DNA from: Mycetocola sp.
Lineage (GTDB): Bacteria > Actinomycetota > Actinomycetes > Actinomycetales > Microbacteriaceae
Length of the DNA: 32,394 bases
NCBI RefSeq assembly: GCF_025464835.1
Contig: NZ_JAODMP010000030.1
Coordinates: 1-32,394 of the forward strand
Direction: 5' to 3'
Shown: piece by piece, positions 15,265 to 23,570 of the stretch
Position numbering within the stretch: position 1 is the first letter of the stretch
How the letters are laid out: every line of letters starts with the position of its first letter
Program-made: the position numbers and the translations under genes
Notes under the pieces: generated by a model
Databases searched by the model: none
The model's input: only the letters and a program-made list of their open reading frames with translations
Told to the model about the DNA's origin: nothing

Positions 15265-15781
15265 GCCCGTATCCTCCTCAAGGATCGTGTCGTTGAGGAG
15301 GTACCTGAACGCTGGAGCGTATCCACCGTAGCCGACGCGGATCCGAGTGAGCGTCGTCGACGAGCTTGAGGCCGACCACACAGCCAATGAGCCCGACCAG
15401 CAACGCGATTCGAACCCATGAGATGTCTGGCCGGTCTGGTCGCTCTCCGGGTACTGATCCCTCGTCCGGGGCCGCTTCAGGCGACCTGCAGAAAAGCTAG
15501 CAAGATTTGCTGTCGTCTCGCTGCGCTGCGGACGTCGATCCGGGTGGTTACCGGTTTCCCGGGAACATGTCGGACCCGTGTGAGAGAATTGTCAGTAGCC
15601 AAGCTCGCGGCTCCGGTCGTTCTTCCCCATGTTGAACTTCCGTCCGCGTGCCCATGGAATCTGGTCGACAGCAGCATCGTCGGCCAGGCAATGGGACGAC
15701 CGTCTCCGGCGGAGTGAACTCGTGTTCATCCTGCCGTTGATGTCGAGTGTGGCGCTTCTTGCGCACCCGGAGGTACATTCC
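15265..15781. other. Intergenic region between ABC-F gene and carD
   Basis: The stretch contains no intact gene. On the minus strand, 15496 to 15278 is an open frame without a usable start codon. It encodes a Pro/Glu/Asp-rich stretch, then one hydrophobic helix (WVRIALLVGLIGCVVGLKL) and a basic tail; it may be the end of a lost membrane protein. The region 15560-15781 is probably the carD leader and promoter, but no clear -35/-10 pair was found. Confidence 0.35.
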
Positions 15782-16306
15782 ATGCAGTTTTCCGAAGGTC
15801 AGACTGTCGTTTACCCGCACCACGGCCCAGCCACCGTCGTCGAGATCTTCTCGCGCACGGTGAAGGGCACCGTGATCAGCTATCTCAAGCTCGAAGTGCA
15901 CGATTCGAAGCTGTCGGTGAGCGTCCCTGTGGCCAGTGCCGACCAGGTCGGCATCCGCGCCGTCCTCGACGCGTCGTCGATGGACGCCCTGTTCGACGTT
16001 CTCCGTGCCCCGACGGTGGAGGAAGAGACCAAATGGTCCCGCCGGATGAAGGACAACCAGGAGAAGATCAAGGTCGGCGATATCTTCACCATCGCCGGTG
16101 TCGTGCGTGACCTGACTCGTCGCCACGACGACAAGGGACTCTCTCTCGCCGAACGGGATCTGCTGCGTCACGCGCAGGGGCCGCTCATCACCGAGATCGC
16201 ATTGTCGCTCGGGATTGCGACCGACGCTGCCGAGACGGCTCTTCACGAGGCTCTGGCGTCGGGCGCGGTCGCGAGTCCTGCAAAGGCGAGCAGCGCAGCG
16301 GCGTAG
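15782..16306 (+). CDS. carD: CarD family RNA polymerase-binding regulator
   Basis: CarD binds the RNA polymerase beta subunit through its N-terminal Tudor-like domain and stabilises open promoter complexes, notably at rRNA promoters. The 174-residue product starts MQFSEGQTVVYPHHGPATVVE, the usual opening of the RNAP-interaction domain. The C-terminal helical domain includes WSRRMKDNQEKIKVGDIF (about 82-99), VRDLTRRHDDKGLSLAERDLL and a short alanine-rich tail. The start at 15782 was chosen because this conserved opening is the family N-terminus and GGAGG precedes it by nine bases; 51 further codons are open upstream but are not conserved. No ispD or ispF gene follows, unlike in many actinobacteria where these are next to carD. 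Confidence 0.93.
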   Translation: MQFSEGQTVVYPHHGPATVVEIFSRTVKGTVISYLKLEVHDSKLSVSVPVASADQVGIRAVLDASSMDALFDVLRAPTVEEETKWSRRMKDNQEKIKVGDIFTIAGVVRDLTRRHDDKGLSLAERDLLRHAQGPLITEIALSLGIATDAAETALHEALASGAVASPAKASSAAA

Positions 16307-16805
16307 CCCTCACAACTCCGCGCACATCGAATCTGCAGTGACGGCCCCAGGAGCTTCACGCAGGGGATCATGACTGCATTGTCGATCGTCGGACGCCGAT
16401 TCCGGAGCGCGCCGCATGGCAACACGATGGACCCGCGTTCGGGAGTAACAAGCGAAGGCGGATGCGATGGCGCTCGAGAGGAGAGCCGGTCGACCAGAGC
16501 ATGGCATTCGTAGGCACGCGCAGCATGTTCGACAGGGCGGGCTCTACGAAGACCGCTGACACAACCTCGGTCTCGGGGGATTTCCACGCATCCTCATGCT
16601 TAAGGCTCTCGTCTGACGTCGGCCCGGTGGAATCGCGGGAATCCTGGCGATGTGCTCATGGCCAAGTACCGCGGCTGAGCCTGCACCTCGCCGAGGTCGG
16701 CGCTCCGAGAGGAGAGGAGCCGCATGGTCTCGCGCCCGCCAAGCACGCAGGGGCGGCGGACCTCAAGGGCTGCCGCGCAGGCGCCGGCAGCATTACGGTG
16801 AGCCC
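16307..16805. other. Intergenic region between carD and the LigD-type polymerase
   Basis: No gene or RNA could be supported here. Open frames exist on both strands but none has recognisable motifs or consistent codon use. The last bases carry the LigD promoter-like TACGGT (16794-16799). The length of about 500 bases suggests decayed sequence. Confidence 0.5.
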
Positions 16806-18041
16806 ATGAGTCCGACGAAGAGCCAGGCAGCGGTGCTGGAAATCGGCGACCGCGAGGTGCACATCTCGAATCCCGACAAGGTCGTGTTCCCCGAGCCTGG
16901 CCTGACGAAGCTGGACCTCGTCCAGTACTACCTGACGGTCGCCGACGGTGCGCTGCGCGGAGTTGCCGGTCGGCCCATGGTTCTCAAGCGCTTCGTGAAG
17001 GGCATCAGCCAGGAGGCCTTCTTCCAGAAGCGCGCTCCCGAGAAGCGACCGGGGTGGATCGACACGGCCACGCTTCAGTACGCGTCCGGCAACTCGGCGG
17101 AGGAGGTCGTGGTCCGGGATGCCGCTGCGCTGGCCTGGGTGGTGAACCTCGGATGCATCGACCTGAATCCGCATCCGGTACGAGCCGAGGATCTCGATCA
17201 CCCCGACGAGCTTCGCGTGGACCTCGACCCGATGCCGGGTGTGGAGTGGCGCCAGATCGTCGATGTCGCCATGATCGCCCGAGAGGTTCTCACCGACCAT
17301 GGTCTCGTCGGCTGGCCGAAGACATCCGGTTCCCGCGGCATCCACGTCTATGCTCGGATCGAGCCACGCTGGGACTTCCGTCAGGTGCGGCTTGCCGCGG
17401 AGACCCTCGCTCGGGAGGTCGAAAGGCGTGCGCCTGGCCTGGCCACCGCGAAGTGGTGGAAGGAGGAACGCGGTGAGAGCGTCTTCGTCGACTTCAACCA
17501 GAACGCGAAGGACCGCACGGTCGCGTCCGCCTACTCAGTCCGCGCGCTGCCGGATGCGCGCGTGTCGACGCCGCTCGAGTGGGACGAAGTGCCGGGATGC
17601 CGGCCGGAGGACTTCACCGTCCGCACGGTGATCGAGCGGTTCGCGGACCGCGGCGACCCGGCATCCGGGATCGACGACGCTGCCGGGAGCCTGGACGCGC
17701 TTCTCGCCCTCGCCGAGGAACTCGGACCGGCAGAGAAGCCGCCGAAGTCCTCCGACGGTTCCGGGAGACGGGCGTCGACGATGCCGCTTGTTGAGATCGC
17801 TCGCGCCAGAACCAAGCCTGAGGCTCTTGAGGGGCTCGAGCGGTGGAAGTCGAGGCATCCGGGTGTCGTGAAGCTGCTCGAGCCGGCAGACGTGCTGGTC
17901 GACGGAATGCGGGGCTCCAGTTCACTCTGGTATCGGATCCGCGTGAACCTCCAGCACGTTCCTGAAAAGGAGAGGCCTCAACAGGCGGAACTCGAGGTCG
18001 ATCACGACCCGTGGGCAGGCAAGAGTCCGCCGACGTCGTGA
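16806..18041 (+). CDS. LigD-type DNA polymerase/primase domain protein
   Basis: This 411-residue protein matches the polymerase (primase-polymerase) domain of LigD, the bacterial end-joining enzyme. Landmarks are ISNPDKVVFPEPGLTKLDLV (about 20-39), MVLKRFVKGISQEAFFQKRAP, the metal-binding DLDP with Asp139 and Asp141, SGSRGIHVYARI (174-185) and VFVDFNQNAKDRTVASAYS with Asp229. After about residue 300 comes a non-conserved tail. There is no ligase or phosphoesterase domain, and no ku gene nearby, so this is a stand-alone PolDom protein. It could fill gaps in end joining together with partners encoded elsewhere. The ATG follows a -10-like TACGGT by exactly six bases, so the mRNA is probably leaderless. 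Confidence 0.93.
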   Translation: MSPTKSQAAVLEIGDREVHISNPDKVVFPEPGLTKLDLVQYYLTVADGALRGVAGRPMVLKRFVKGISQEAFFQKRAPEKRPGWIDTATLQYASGNSAEEVVVRDAAALAWVVNLGCIDLNPHPVRAEDLDHPDELRVDLDPMPGVEWRQIVDVAMIAREVLTDHGLVGWPKTSGSRGIHVYARIEPRWDFRQVRLAAETLAREVERRAPGLATAKWWKEERGESVFVDFNQNAKDRTVASAYSVRALPDARVSTPLEWDEVPGCRPEDFTVRTVIERFADRGDPASGIDDAAGSLDALLALAEELGPAEKPPKSSDGSGRRASTMPLVEIARARTKPEALEGLERWKSRHPGVVKLLEPADVLVDGMRGSSSLWYRIRVNLQHVPEKERPQQAELEVDHDPWAGKSPPTS

Positions 18042-18062
18042 CGGGATGCGTCAATCGACCGG

Positions 18063-18504
18063 ATGTCGTCCGAAGGCGCTGGCGGCGTGACGACGCCACT
18101 GGTCTATCTGAGTTTTTCCGGTACGGCGCGTGAAGCGCTCCGCTTCTACGCGGATGTTTCGGCGGCGGGCTTTCCTTGCATACGTACGCGGACTTTGCAT
18201 ACGTACGCGGACTTCGGTCGCAACGGCCCGCCAGGCTCCATCGCACACGGCGTGCTCGACGGCGTCGTTGCCGTGGCGGGAGCGGATGCCGCAACAGGGT
18301 GAGAAGGTCGTCAAGTCCCATAGGTTCCTGCTCTCGCTGCTCGGGGCCGCCGATCCGGAAGTTCTCCATGAGTGGTTCAACAAACTCGCAGTCGGCGGGC
18401 GGGCGGTTGATCCCCTCGCCCCGAAGCCGGGGGGTGCTTCGGATGGCCAGGTCGTCGACCGTCATGGGCTTCATCGGCTTATCGGATACGAACCCGAACG
18501 ATGA
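18063..18504 (+). pseudogene. Frameshifted VOC (PhnB-like) family gene
   Basis: Two frames carry the halves of a PhnB/glyoxalase-like VOC protein. The first reads TTPLVYLSFSGTAREALRFY, then LHTYADFGRNGPPGSIAHGV and GVVAVAGADAATG, and ends at a TGA at 18300. The second continues GEKVVKS, FLLSLLGAADPEVLHEWF, VDPLAPKPGGASDGQVVDR and GLHRLIGYEPER to the stop at 18504. A single extra G in GGGTGAG at 18297-18300 explains the break. A perfect 19-base tandem duplication (18176-18213) adds a second lesion, offset by an apparent one-base deletion just upstream. The start would be ATG 18063 or GTG 18087. A sequencing error could explain the extra G but not the duplication. Confidence 0.85.
18176..18213 (+). 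repeat. Perfect 19-bp tandem duplication
   Basis: TTGCATACGTACGCGGACT occurs twice without a gap (18176-18194 and 18195-18213). It lies in the region of the VOC gene that should encode a single LHTYADFGR segment. Confidence 0.95.
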
Positions 18505-18593
18505 CTCGCCGCGTGCTCTTGACAGCACGATGTGGTTGGCCAGCATATTGCCAGCTGAGGCGAGAGCGCGGCGACGAAGGGAGATCGCCAGTG

Positions 18594-18809
18594 CTGGCGT
18601 ATCCACATCGACCACTTCACGACGCTCGACGGAGTCACCCAGGCCCGGGCGGCCCAGACGAGAACGCCGACGGCGGATTCACGTTCAGCGGCTGGCGGGA
18701 ACCCCTGATCGATGACACCGACGGCGCTCAGGTCGACGAGGGCTTACAGGCCATGGACGCCCTGCTTCTGGGACGACGCACCATCAGCCCACGCGGAGGT
18801 TTCTCATGA
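18594..18809 (+). pseudogene. Truncated RibD/dihydrofolate reductase-like gene, N-terminal part
   Basis: WRIHIDHFTTLDGVTQA reads in one frame, then after a one-base shift GGPDENADGGFTFSGWREPL and MDALLLGRRT read in another. This is the N-terminal third of a COG0262 dihydrofolate reductase-like protein, in which YDIF would normally follow LLLGRRT. Here it is replaced by ISPRGGFS and a stop at 18809. About two thirds of the domain is missing, so the product would not be functional. Confidence 0.75.
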
Positions 18810-18823
18810 GTCAACCCGGACCC

Positions 18824-18857
18824 TTGACGGGCGCTCGAGCTTGAGTAACATGACCCC
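18824..18857 (+). promoter_or_regulatory. Leaderless promoter of the secreted propeller gene
   Basis: The -35 TTGACG (18824-18829) is followed after 16 bases by -10 TAACAT (18846-18851), and the ATG begins six bases later at 18858. No room is left for a ribosome-binding site, so the transcript probably starts at the start codon. This is the clearest promoter of that type in the window. Confidence 0.75.
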
Positions 18858-19802
18858 ATGTCCGGTCGCATCGTCGCACGCACGCTGTCCGCCGCTTTGG
18901 GTGCGCTCCTGATTGTTTCAGGGGCACCCGCAGCCCTCGCTGCGCCGCAGGCCCCGCCCGGTCACTTCGAAGATGTGATCAAGCTCCCTGACGGGTTTCA
19001 GCCCGAGGGCATCACAATCGGCCCTCGCGGCACGGGATACGTCGGATCACTCGCCGACGGTGACATCTATGTCTTCGATGTCCGCACGGGCGAGGAGATC
19101 ACGACCTTCCAGGGTCCCGGCACTCCGTCGGTTGGCCTGAAGATCGACAAACGGGGTCGGCTCTTCATCGCGGGCGGGCCCACCGGCAAAGCTCGGGTCG
19201 TGGATGCCGCCACCGGCGAGCTCCTTCAGAGTTACCCCCTCACCGATCCGCCGACGTTCGTGAACGACGTCGTCGTGAGACGCGACGCCGCATGGTTCAC
19301 GGACAGCCAGCGCGCGCAGCTCTACAAACTTCCCTTCGGACGAGGCGGCGCACTCCCGGAGCCGGATGCGATCGAGGTCGTCCCCCTGACGGGCGACTGG
19401 GTGCAGCAGCCGGGCTTCAACGCCAACGGAATCGCGGAAACCCCCAACCATCGGGCGCTCCTCGTGATCCAGACGTCCACAGGCCTCCTGTTCCGCGTCG
19501 ATCCAGCGAGCGGCGTCGCCACGGTCGTTGACCTCGGTGGTGTTGAGCTCACCAACGGCGACGGGCTGCTCGTCGTGGGACGCACCCTGTATGTCGTACA
19601 GAACCAGCTGAACACCGTCGCCGTTATCCGCCTCAACTCATCAGGAACGAGCGGCGAACTCGTCGATCGACTCACGGACCCCGATTTCCAGGTTCCGACG
19701 ACGGTAGCGAAGTTCGGCAAGTGGCTCTACCTCCCGAACGCGCGATTCGGCACGCCCCCAACTCCGGAGACGGAGTACTCGGTGGTGCGCATCGATCGGT
19801 GA
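18858..19802 (+). CDS. Secreted beta-propeller protein, SMP-30/gluconolactonase-like
   Basis: The 314-residue protein begins with an export signal: a basic start (MSGRIVARTL), a hydrophobic core (ALGALLIVSGAP) and a probable signal peptidase site after AALA at residue 28. The mature part has repeated strand-turn units typical of six-bladed propellers, such as PEGITIGPRGTGYVGSLADG (about 50-69), IYVFDVRTGEE, VGLKIDKRGRLFIAGG, VVDAATGELL, GFNANGIAETP and NGDGLLVVGRTLYVV. No lipobox cysteine or membrane anchor is present, so it should be released outside the cell or held loosely at the wall. Enzymatic activity is not certain; many such proteins have unknown ligands. It is the only intact gene among remnants between 18042 and 20113. 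Confidence 0.85.
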   Translation: MSGRIVARTLSAALGALLIVSGAPAALAAPQAPPGHFEDVIKLPDGFQPEGITIGPRGTGYVGSLADGDIYVFDVRTGEEITTFQGPGTPSVGLKIDKRGRLFIAGGPTGKARVVDAATGELLQSYPLTDPPTFVNDVVVRRDAAWFTDSQRAQLYKLPFGRGGALPEPDAIEVVPLTGDWVQQPGFNANGIAETPNHRALLVIQTSTGLLFRVDPASGVATVVDLGGVELTNGDGLLVVGRTLYVVQNQLNTVAVIRLNSSGTSGELVDRLTDPDFQVPTTVAKFGKWLYLPNARFGTPPTPETEYSVVRIDR

Positions 19803-19867
19803 TTCCTCGCCTGCGTCCGAGGGGCGGACCCCGCGGGTTCGCGCGACGAGAGACCGGCCGAGTTCAG

Positions 19868-20113
19868 CTAGCCCGCCACCCGGTAGCGGGGGTAGACGAC
19901 ATTCGAGCTGAAGGTGCGGGTTTCGACGAGTTCGAGATGCTCCCGGCGCTTCCGCTGGCGAAAGAACCGCATGCCACCGCCGACCAGCACCGGGTAGACC
20001 TTGGGCCGGTACTCGTCAGCCAGGCCCAATGCAGCCGCCTCGGTGGCGAGCGTCGCGCCACCGATCGCGATGTTGTCGTCCCCCAACGAAGACACACCCA
20101 TCGAATAGGTCAC
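19868..20113 (-). pseudogene. Internally deleted dihydrofolate reductase-like gene, mostly C-terminal part
   Basis: The frame of 81 codons begins TYSMGVSSLGDD and continues IAIGGATLATEAAALGLADE, YRPKVYPVLVGGGMRFF and LELVETRTFSSNVVYPRYRV. The second part is the C-terminal half of a COG0262 dihydrofolate reductase-like protein. The opening YSMGVS matches the N-terminal strand of the same family, which normally reads SMGVSLDG. About 100 residues between them are missing, so an in-frame internal deletion is the simplest reading. The N-terminal fragment at 18594-18809 belongs to a different subfamily and is on the other strand, so the two are not halves of one gene. Confidence 0.7.
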
Positions 20114-20172
20114 ACGGCGTATTAGAGGTTTTCCTCGGTAACGGTCTTACAGAACTGACGCGCGACTCCCGG

Positions 20173-21195
20173 TCAACCCAGCCAGCGCCACCATCGGGAT
20201 GGTTCGGGCTCCTGCACCGGTCCCTCGCCCAGGGCTCGCGCGGCCTCGACGATGTCGTCGGTCGTGAGGGTCATCACGTCGTCACGATCGAGGGCGTCCA
20301 GGCTCCGGTTCTCGTCACGTGACAGCCTCAGCGCCTGGCGATTGAGCGCCTGCTCGAAGAGCGTGCGAGCGAAGCGCGCGTTCCCGGAGTCCTCGCCGGC
20401 GTGAAGGCCTGCCAGAATGCGGCGCAGCATCTGCTCCGCGCCGGGCTCCAGTGCATACTCGTGCTGCGCCAGCATCCGGTTGAAGATCGCCTCGAGCGCG
20501 TCGAGCGAGTAGTCAGGGAAGGTGATTTCGCGTGCGAACCGGGAGCGCAGACCGGGGTTCGAGAGCAGGAACGACTCCATCAGCCGCGGATAGCCGGCCA
20601 CAATAACCACCAGGCGGTGACGGTGATCCTCCATCCGCTTGAGCAGGATCTCGATCGCCTCGGGGCCGAAGTCCATCCGGCCGTCCTCCGGAGCGAGAGC
20701 GTAGGCCTCGTCGATGAACAAAACGCCATCAAGCGCCCGCCGGATCACCCGGTCGGTCTTGATTGCGGTCGCGCCGACGTACTGCCCGACCAGGCCTGAC
20801 CGGTCGACCTCCACCAGGTGTCCCTTTTGCAGCAGGCCGACCGCACGGTACATCTCGGCCAGGAGCCGCGCCACTGTGGTCTTGCCGGTGCCTGGATTTC
20901 CGAGGAACACCAGGTGCTGTGACGTAGCCACTTCAGGCAGGCCGTGCTCCTTGCGGCGGGCCTGGACTTGAAGTAATGCGACGAGCGCCCGCACCTGTTC
21001 CTTCACGGTCTCCAGCCCGACCAGCGCGTCGAGTTCGGCCTGCACCTCTTCGAGCGGCCGGGCCGGCCCCGGTCGCCCGCCGAAGAGATCGCCCACCAGG
21101 TCATCTACCCGTTCCGAACCCGGCAGCTTGATTTGCTCAGCCAGATGGCCGAGGGTCTCGCGCAGCTCGTCGAGCGGATTGCGTTTGGCAGCCAT
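20173..21195 (-). CDS. AAA+ ATPase, SpoVK/CbbX-like
   Basis: This is a single AAA+ module of 340 residues. The N-terminal helical part includes EVQAELDALVGLETVKEQVR (about 50-69), the usual lead-in for the SpoVK/CbbX/EccA group. Walker A is GNPGTGKTT (99-107), a pore-loop-like region is SGLVGQYVGATA (133-144), Walker B is GVLFIDEAYAL (157-167) and the sensor region is VVIVAGYP. Near the end are RFARTLFEQALNRQALRLS and a tryptophan-rich tail. The ATG has AGGAGAA six bases upstream. No Rubisco or type VII secretion genes are near, so the substrate is unknown. The product is a probable cytoplasmic remodelling ATPase. Confidence 0.9.
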   Translation of the reverse strand: MAAKRNPLDELRETLGHLAEQIKLPGSERVDDLVGDLFGGRPGPARPLEEVQAELDALVGLETVKEQVRALVALLQVQARRKEHGLPEVATSQHLVFLGNPGTGKTTVARLLAEMYRAVGLLQKGHLVEVDRSGLVGQYVGATAIKTDRVIRRALDGVLFIDEAYALAPEDGRMDFGPEAIEILLKRMEDHRHRLVVIVAGYPRLMESFLLSNPGLRSRFAREITFPDYSLDALEAIFNRMLAQHEYALEPGAEQMLRRILAGLHAGEDSGNARFARTLFEQALNRQALRLSRDENRSLDALDRDDVMTLTTDDIVEAARALGEGPVQEPEPSRWWRWLG

Positions 21196-21393
21196 ACGTT
21201 TCTCCTGTGGCGATTGTTCGGCGGCGAGCGAGAAATTTGCGGTGGATCGATGTGCTGGCCGGCATGGCTTGCGGTGAAGACGACGTTGGCACGGGCGTCG
21301 TTTCCTTCAGCGTAAGGCCGTGGGAGTGGAATGTGAATCGCCCTGGGATAAGTCGAGCGCAGCCAGCTGCAACCGCGACCGGAAGTAACGGCA

Positions 21394-21424
21394 AACGCCC
21401 CGTAGCTTCAAGCCACGGGGCGTT
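21394..21424 (-). terminator. Probable intrinsic terminator after ychF
   Basis: AACGCCCCGT (21394-21403) pairs perfectly with ACGGGGCGTT (21415-21424) around an 11-base loop. On the minus strand the stem is followed by a short T-rich stretch. It lies 41 bases past the ychF stop. Confidence 0.75.
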
Positions 21425-21465
21425 CCTCGATACAACAGCGGCTTCTGTCCGCCGGGAGAGCGTGC

Positions 21466-22539
21466 TTAGACGTTGAACCGGAATTCCACCACGTCACCGT
21501 CAGCCATGACGTAGTCCTTGCCCTCCATACGGGCTTTGCCTTTGGCGCGAGCCTCCGCAACGGAACCGGTCTCCACGAGGTCCTCGAAGGAGATGATCTC
21601 AGCTTTGATGAAGCCGCGCTCGAAGTCGGTGTGGATGACACCGGCCGCCTGGGGCGCCTTCGCACCCTTCGGGATCGTCCACGCGCGGGTCTCCTTGGGG
21701 CCTGCCGTGAGGTAGGTCTGCAGGCCGAGCGTGTCGAAGCCGATGCGCGCCAGCTGGTTCAGGCCGGACTCGGTCTGGCCGGTCGAAGCCAGAAGCTCAG
21801 CGGCATCCTCGGCGTCGAGGTCGATCAGCTCGGATTCAAGCTTGGCGTCGAGGAAGATCGCCTTCGCCGGTGCGACGAGCGCGGCCAGTTCGGCGAGCTT
21901 CACGTCGTCCTGCAGGACACCCTCGTCGATGTTGAAGACATAGATGAACGGCTTCGAGGTGAGCAGACCGAGTTCACGGATCGGCTCGAGGTCGAGCCCC
22001 GAACTCGACAGCGGCTTTCCGGTGTCGAGGTACGCCTTCGCGGCTTCGGCTGTGGTCAGCACGATCGGGTCAAGCTTCTTACCCTTGACCTCTTTCTCGA
22101 AACGCGATTGCGCCTTCTCGAGGGTCTCCAGGTCAGCGAGGATCAGCTCGGTGTTGATGGTCTCCATGTCGCCGGCTGGATTGACGGCACCGTCGACGTG
22201 GACCACGTCTTCATCGGAGAATCCGCGGACGACCTGGGCGATGGCATCCGCTTCTCGGATGTTGGCGAGGAACTTGTTGCCGAGTCCCTCCCCCTCGCTG
22301 GCACCGCGCACGATGCCGGCGATGTCGACGAACGACACCGCAGCAGGCAGGATGCGGTCACTGCCGAAGATCTCCGCCAGGACGGCGAGACGCGAGTCGG
22401 GCAGGTTCACGACACCGATATTCGGCTCGATCGTGGCAAACGGGTAGTTTGCCGCGAGCACCGAGTTCTTGGTGAGCGCGTTGAAAAGAGTTGACTTGCC
22501 GACGTTAGGGAGACCGACGATACCGATAGTTAGAGCCAC
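21466..22539 (-). CDS. ychF: Ribosome-binding ATPase YchF (Obg family)
   Basis: The 357-residue protein is the standard length for YchF/OLA1, a member of the Obg GTPase family that prefers ATP and binds ribosomes. The G1 loop is GLPNVGKST (9-17), followed by NYPFATIEPNIGVV, FVDIAGIVRGASEGEGLGN, FIYVFNIDEG in place of the usual GTP-specificity NKxD, and a C-terminal TGS domain with RAWTIPKGAKAPQAAGVIH and KDYVMADGDVVEFRFNV. The GTG at 22539 follows a -10-like TACGAT by eight bases. That box lies in the last codons of the EamA gene, so ychF may have its own promoter within the pair. A terminator follows. Confidence 0.97.
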   Translation of the reverse strand: MALTIGIVGLPNVGKSTLFNALTKNSVLAANYPFATIEPNIGVVNLPDSRLAVLAEIFGSDRILPAAVSFVDIAGIVRGASEGEGLGNKFLANIREADAIAQVVRGFSDEDVVHVDGAVNPAGDMETINTELILADLETLEKAQSRFEKEVKGKKLDPIVLTTAEAAKAYLDTGKPLSSSGLDLEPIRELGLLTSKPFIYVFNIDEGVLQDDVKLAELAALVAPAKAIFLDAKLESELIDLDAEDAAELLASTGQTESGLNQLARIGFDTLGLQTYLTAGPKETRAWTIPKGAKAPQAAGVIHTDFERGFIKAEIISFEDLVETGSVAEARAKGKARMEGKDYVMADGDVVEFRFNV

Positions 22540-22545
22540 GAGGGT

Positions 22546-23481
22546 CTATCGTACCGGGCGTACCTCCGAGCCCTTTGCGTCGAACGCGATGTGTGACCCC
22601 GGAGCGACGGGAACGGTGCGCACCGGGCGGCTGGTGAGCCAGACACCGGCGATGACAAGCGCGCCGCCGAGGACCTGCACGAGCGTAATCGGTGTTCCCA
22701 TCGCGAGAGCCATGAGCGCTGTGAACAACGGCATCAGGTTGAGATAGATCCCGGCCCGCCCTGCACCGATCTTCTTCACCGAAATGTTCCACAGCATCAG
22801 GCTCAATACCGACGGGAACAGCCCGATGTACAGCACGCCCCACCAGCCGGCGCTGTCAAGGGTGATCGGTCCTCCGACGAGGAGCGTGACCGGGGCGAGG
22901 ACGATAGCCGCGATGGCCGATTGGAGCGCAGCGGATGTCACGGGCGCCGTTTTCAGCGTCCGTCCGAGGATCGTGTACACGGTCCAGACCATCACCGCGC
23001 CGAGCATCCACAATCCACCGACGTTGTACTCGGTAGTGAACACCTCGAGCAGTTTGCCGTCGGTCAGGATGAGGAGCACGCCGAGGAGCGACGTGACCAG
23101 CCCGAGGCTGCTGGTACGTCGTATCCGTTCCCGAACGAGCAGTGCGGCGACGAGCGCGATGAGGACCGGGTTCGTTGCCCCCACGAGCGCAGCGTTCAAC
23201 GCCGTGGTGTGAGCGAGCGCCTGGTAGCTGAACAGACAGAAGGCGATGAGGCCGAGGGCTGCCTGCACGAGGTGCATCGGCCACTCGCGGAGCGCAGCGT
23301 GCCAGTCCGGTTTCTCGAGCAGGACGGCGAGCACGACGAGGAACGGAGTTGCGATCGCCCAGCGGATCGCGGTGAGCTGGAGCGGGCTGATACCGCCGGC
23401 GAGGAGGTTGCCGACGACGTAATTGCCCGACCAGAACAGGTTCGCCAACACGAGGAACAGGTACACGCGCCACGAAGCCAT
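22546..23481 (-). CDS. EamA/DMT superfamily permease
   Basis: This is a membrane transporter of 311 residues with about ten hydrophobic helices in two homologous EamA halves, e.g. VYLFLVLANLFWSGNYVVGN at the start and PLFTALMALAMGTPITLVQV near the end. The WSGNYVVGN and PSVLSLMLWN segments fit the family. The exported metabolite cannot be predicted. The ATG at 23481 follows TACGAT (23493-23488 on the minus strand) by exactly six bases, which suggests leaderless transcription. Its stop is six bases from the ychF start. It is divergent from rmuC, 89 bases away. Confidence 0.92.
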   Translation of the reverse strand: MASWRVYLFLVLANLFWSGNYVVGNLLAGGISPLQLTAIRWAIATPFLVVLAVLLEKPDWHAALREWPMHLVQAALGLIAFCLFSYQALAHTTALNAALVGATNPVLIALVAALLVRERIRRTSSLGLVTSLLGVLLILTDGKLLEVFTTEYNVGGLWMLGAVMVWTVYTILGRTLKTAPVTSAALQSAIAAIVLAPVTLLVGGPITLDSAGWWGVLYIGLFPSVLSLMLWNISVKKIGAGRAGIYLNLMPLFTALMALAMGTPITLVQVLGGALVIAGVWLTSRPVRTVPVAPGSHIAFDAKGSEVRPVR

Positions 23482-23570
23482 TGATCGATCGTATCGACAT
23501 TCGGGCAGGTGCAGGCTCCTGCGCCGCCTGCCTTCCTGTTCCTGTCAGTGGTCGCTGTCACACTGAAGCC

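Noticed and set aside
15395-15425. tRNA-like T-loop word GTTCGAATC on the minus strand
   Set aside because: The flanking bases do not pair as a T stem and no anticodon or acceptor stem could be built around it.
15629-15781. N-terminal extension of CarD by 51 codons
   Set aside because: The added residues are not conserved, the CarD domain starts exactly at the ATG at 15782, and GGAGG precedes that codon.
18594-20113. The two dihydrofolate reductase fragments as halves of one gene split by an inversion
   Set aside because: The fragment at 19868-20113 contains its own N-terminal strand, and the two belong to different subfamilies by their motifs.
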